Assembly (NCBI GenBank): GCA_018398765.1
Contig: JAHBMJ010000223.1
Location: 16,500 to 61,914, forward strand
Length of the DNA: 45,415 nt
Reading direction: 5' to 3'
Origin: Chromera velia
Lineage: Eukaryota; Sar; Chromeraceae
Position 1 is the first letter of the stretch. Every line of letters begins with the position of its first letter. Position numbers and translations under genes: made by a program. Below the pieces are notes generated by a model. The model did no database searches and had not been told where the DNA came from. It saw only the letters and a list, made by a program, of their open reading frames with translations. Shown here piece by piece: positions 42,273 to 45,415 of this stretch.

Positions 42273-43526
42273 CTAGCGTCCATGGCGACTACCATGCCTA
42301 CTCCTCCCCCCCCATCTGCTTCTTCCCCGTCTCCTCCTCCATCTCCTGCTGCCATGCCTTCTCCTTCCCCCGTGTCGTCTCCACCATCTGTCCCGGCTGT
42401 GCCCCCCAGGCACTGCCCATACATGCCCCCCGTATGTGTAACCGGGGGAGGGGGGCACGGGTCCCGGCGGAGGCATGTAACCGCCGAACCCTATAGCAGT
42501 GCTAGCTCTCCCCCCTCCCCCTACCCCAAAAGTTGGCACCGGCTCTACTGGTGGCGGCGCAAATCCCACCGCCCAGTGTATACAATAAGGCGGCGACAAC
42601 GGCCGTTCGCAGTATCTCATGCTGCAGACAGTGAAACTCCCATCTGCCCGACAACCGCAAATGTTGCATCCATCAAAAAACCGAAGGCATCCTTTCGGAC
42701 ATGAAAGCTCTCCCATCATCCCCCACCCTCCTTGCGGCTTCATTTCATTCTTCTCCTCTGCTTCAGATACTGCTCCTTCTTTACTCTCTCTGTGCTGCAG
42801 CTCTCGCCTTAGCACATCTACAGATGGAGACGAGTCTGTCTCCAACCCCCCTTCTTGCCGCTCCCCCCCTGCCTCAACATCCGAAAGCTTTTCCTCAGCA
42901 ACAGAAGAGGAGGAAGCAGAAGTGTGTAGAAGGGGAAGAGGAGAAGAGCGCGAGGCTGCAGCTGCAGAGCTCTCCGCTGTCTCCCTCTGCATTTCTCGAG
43001 ACAGATCTGACGAACGAGGACCAAGCAGAGTCGGAGAGACAGAAGCCTCTACAGATGGTTCTGTATCTGCGTCAGACAGGACAGCACCAGGCGGAGAAGA
43101 CGGAGAAGGCTTTGCAGATGCAAAAGACGACGCCGATGTGTTCGCCGTCTCTGCAACGGAAACGGAAGGGGAAACGTCGTGGTGCCCCCGCAGGTATTCC
43201 TCTCCCTCTCTCGGCCTGTCTGTGCCGTGGCCTTCCTGCAGTACCCCACTGTCGCCACCTTGTGTCTGAGGAGAGGGAAGCACCTGCATGCAGCCATGCA
43301 CACAAAAACAACAGCAAGACTTTTTAAAAAACGCCTCAATCCTCGCTTCTCTCCATGGCAAACATTCGACAGGCCGATTGTTGTTTTTCTTTCCATGTTG
43401 CTCAGGCAGATATGCAGGATGGTTGTTGCACTGACCAGCTTCTACTTCTGTCCGCGCGTAAAGACGGAAAGACAGGAACGCGCGCCCGCGGACGCACGCA
43501 CGCACGCACATACACACACACAAACA

Positions 43527-43562
<36 letters not shown>

Positions 43563-44297
43563 CGATCCTAAAGACACCGCCATGCCGACCAGTGGGTCCA
43601 ACTCAGATCTCCTCTGACTGCGGTCTGTAGAGTCAAAACATTTTCTTTTCCATTCAAGGTCATCGTTTCTCTGTGTTTAGGCAAGGTCATCGTTTCTCTG
43701 TGTTTAGGGGTACGACCAATTAGGCAGTCGTTCATTTCAAGTTGCCTGTCTGGTTGGTTCTGTACATGCACACTTTGCTGTCTTTTCAGAGAGCTTCTGA
43801 TTGCCACTGTCTCTGTTTTCGTTCTCCGTTCCCTCAAGACTGATGAACGGATAAACGGGGCGACTGACCGGCCAATTGGCAGATCCGGTCTGGTTCCTGA
43901 CGGCTGTCCCATTCACACGATCTGCCAACGTCGTCAACAGCAGAAGTGTCCCGGCATCCTCTGCAGACGCCAGTGCAGACGCAACGGGCGAAGCAGAGGA
44001 AGCGGAAGAGGAGAGGGAAACCGAGGAGGGGGGAGGGGGGGAGGAGAGAAACCCGCGCGCGTCACCCGCACCCAGGCTCTCAGGAGGCACCACAGGAGAG
44101 CTGGTGGCCGAGGCCGAAGTCGCGCGCTCCCCCTCTCTCTCTGACACAGCCATTGACGTTGCAGCCTCAACTTCGGAAAGGGGGGCAGAGAAGGAGAGGG
44201 GCAAGGGGTCGTCGGTGGAGGAGACGAAGGGTCGCTGTGTGAGCATCCCGAGAAGGGAGAGAGAGAGGGTCAGCAAGCCGCTCGTTAGAGCCCTCAT
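42273..44297 (-). CDS. Probable secreted Cys-rich protein, three exons
   Basis: Exon 1 (44297-43766) begins MRALTSGLLTLSLSLLGMLT, a clear signal peptide, then a Ser/Ala/Glu-rich region with two possible N-glycosylation sites (NGT, NQT). Exon 2 (43624-43578) and exon 3 (from 43265 or 43283 to 42273) join in phases 1 and 0. The product is about 523-529 aa. Exon 3 has a Ser/Glu linker and then a compact cysteine domain, CPKGCLRFFDGCNICGCRAD and later FTVCSMRYCERPLSPPYC, resembling small extracellular Cys modules of the pacifastin/antistasin kind (FDGCNxCxC). A Gly/Pro-rich tail (GGYMPPPGPVPPSPGYTYGG) follows. After a run of seven G near 42440-42446 the annotated frame turns into an Arg/His/Trp-rich tail, while the next frame reads Gly/Asp-rich and ends later. 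A homopolymer error could therefore change the C-terminus. It is likely exported or wall-associated; no function is assigned. Confidence 0.6.
43490..43561. repeat. CA and GA microsatellite in intron 2 of the secreted-protein gene
   Basis: (CGCA)n, (CA)n and (GA)n in direct succession between exons 2 and 3. Confidence 0.9.
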
Positions 44298-44881
44298 CTA
44301 ATCAGTGAGAGCGGCTTCGGATTTGGAGTCGAGCTGCCTGGTCCGTCTCAACAGATGCGGACACAAGGCCAGACTCTTTCAGTTGTAGTCTTCCTGTTGT
44401 CTTTCAGTCTGAACTCTTTACTGATAGAAGAAGAAAAAAGACAAAAATGGGAACAGTGCCGAAAGGGGAAAAGTGTGCCCTGGGAGAAGCCAGACATTCC
44501 TTTTTGAATAAATACTTTGAGTGTGAGACTTTAGTATAGTGATGCAGCCTGTATTGCCACGCATCACCAGAAAGCGAAAGCCAAGTGGTTGTCATTGAAC
44601 TTGTCAATTGGCTTCCTTCATCTTCCTTCGATCGCGTCCTCTGCATGTCGATCACTGCAGCGGCTCATATAGCGGCTCGCCGCGTGCGGCCGGAGTGCAT
44701 GCATTAGGTAATCTCAATCATAAATAGACATCGTAGGGACTTTCTATAGAGAAAAAAACAACAAATCTCTAAAAAAATAGATAGAAATCAGCCACACAAG
44801 TATAAATTTTATTTTAAATAGAGAACTTAGTAATGACCCACAAAAAGTATAAAAACACTCAAATGTCTGTTATTTTCTAAA
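44298..44881. other. Intergenic region
   Basis: No convincing ORF. 44700-44880 is AT-rich with several ATAGA strings. It separates the start of the secreted-protein gene from the 3' end of the next minus-strand gene. Confidence 0.45.
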
Positions 44882-45385
44882 TTAAGTCTCTGCACGAGCT
44901 TCTGCACGGGCAGTGCACTGACCATCTTGCAGGCACCTGACGTTTCTGGGGTCTCTTCGGCAGATGTCACATGCATTGCGAGGCCGTCCAACGCCTCTAC
45001 GGGGAGGCAAAGGGGGAAGAACAACCGAACAACTTCTTGCACCGCCACACTCTTTTACACACCCCCCACAACGAAAACAGCGGCCACACACATGCGCCCA
45101 CAACAGGGGCAATCCATAGAGCCATGTTCCATCCTCATCGACCATCCGAGCCTTCCACTCGGGCCCATAGGTAAAAACGAGACCTCTCATGGTCTCTTCT
45201 TCTAGCTTCTCCATCTCCCCCCTTCCTATGAATGCGCCCCGCACTTGGATTTTCTTGAAAGGACGGGTCCATTTCATAATCCGCCCTCTCGCATATTCTA
45301 TTGCATAAAGAGCACCTGTGAAATCAGCCTCCACTTCGTAGGAGACCGTCTGTGATTTCACAACATCCACCACATACACCCTCAC
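44882..45385 (-). CDS. Cys-rich hypothetical protein, 3' part (gene enters from the right edge)
   Basis: The open frame has no ATG at its head (it begins with GTG after AGAAGCAG) and probably starts at a splice acceptor, so upstream exons lie beyond the window. It encodes about 167 residues. An N-terminal alpha/beta-like segment (VRVYVVDVVKSQTVSYEVEA, then DFTGALYAIEYARGRIMKW) comes first. A dense cysteine region follows: HVCGRCFRCGGCVKECGGAR, then RRGVGRPRNACDICRRDP, which contains an AT-hook-like GRPR core, then CLQDGQC. The cysteine spacing suggests zinc binding, and with the AT-hook-like core possibly nucleic-acid contact, but no named finger family fits. It stops at TAA 44884-44882, and its cysteine content sets it apart from neighbouring chance ORFs. 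Confidence 0.55.
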   Translation of the reverse strand: MRVYVVDVVKSQTVSYEVEADFTGALYAIEYARGRIMKWTRPFKKIQVRGAFIGRGEMEKLEEETMRGLVFTYGPEWKARMVDEDGTWLYGLPLLWAHVCGRCFRCGGCVKECGGARSCSVVLPPLPPRRGVGRPRNACDICRRDPRNVRCLQDGQCTARAEARAET

Positions 45386-45415
45386 GCTGCTTCTGTCTAA
45401 ACAAGACAGCCACGG

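Noticed and set aside
42069-43327. Plus-strand ORFs of about 210 aa opposite the secreted-protein gene
   Set aside because: The minus strand has the signal peptide, the Cys domain and phase-matched splice sites; the plus ORFs are Ser/Pro shadows of it.

Overview
The window is nuclear DNA of a eukaryotic protist. Most genes are split by GT-AG introns of roughly 0.1-1.2 kb. The introns and intergenic spaces are packed with TG/CA, CT/GA, TTTC and ACTC microsatellites. The predicted proteins carry long low-complexity linkers, ankyrin arrays and, in one case, a signal-plus-transit-like leader that suggests a complex plastid. This combination fits a photosynthetic alveolate (chromerid, Chromera-like). 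That assignment is inference from style and was not tested by a search. No rRNA, tRNA or CRISPR was seen.

Layout. 82-633 (-): N-terminal part of a probable plastid-targeted arginyl-tRNA synthetase running off the left edge. 1096-3052 (+): two-exon FKBP-type protein. 3053-6640: AT-rich DNA around a frame-broken, coding-like tract of unknown family, one reading frame of which is interrupted only by TAG. 6640-9156: microsatellite desert. 9157-11415 (-): four-exon acyl-CoA-binding protein. 12416-14875 (+): three-exon lysine-methyltransferase-like protein whose first intron holds a triplicated splice-acceptor cassette. 15444-17960: a non-autonomous LTR element with two 472-bp LTRs. 18976-21696 and 21736-23131 (+): two ankyrin modules in tandem, separated only by an in-frame TGA and 39 nt. 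23843-30753 (-): nine-exon TPR/coiled-coil/IQ protein of about 1238 aa. 31249-31942 (-): small overlapping ORFs of doubtful status. 31958-34040 (+): CBM20 starch-binding domain followed by an array of Cys-His repeats, broken by one nonsense codon and two 4-bp frameshifts. 34150-35033: a 278-288 bp unit repeated three times. 35600-35953: a long TG array. 37103-38851 (-): four-exon small charged protein. 42273-44297 (-): secreted Cys-rich protein. 44882-45385 (-): Cys-rich protein entering from the right edge.

There is no sign that the genes form one pathway. They look like ordinary, independently transcribed eukaryotic genes. The exon models were built by hand from splice-site motifs and phase agreement and have not been tested against RNA. 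Several damaged features (the TAG-interrupted tract, the two LTRs, the CBM20 gene) share the same kind of change, C-to-T or G-to-A, often in CpA/TpG context. That hints at a mutational process acting on duplicated DNA and is the most interesting common thread here.
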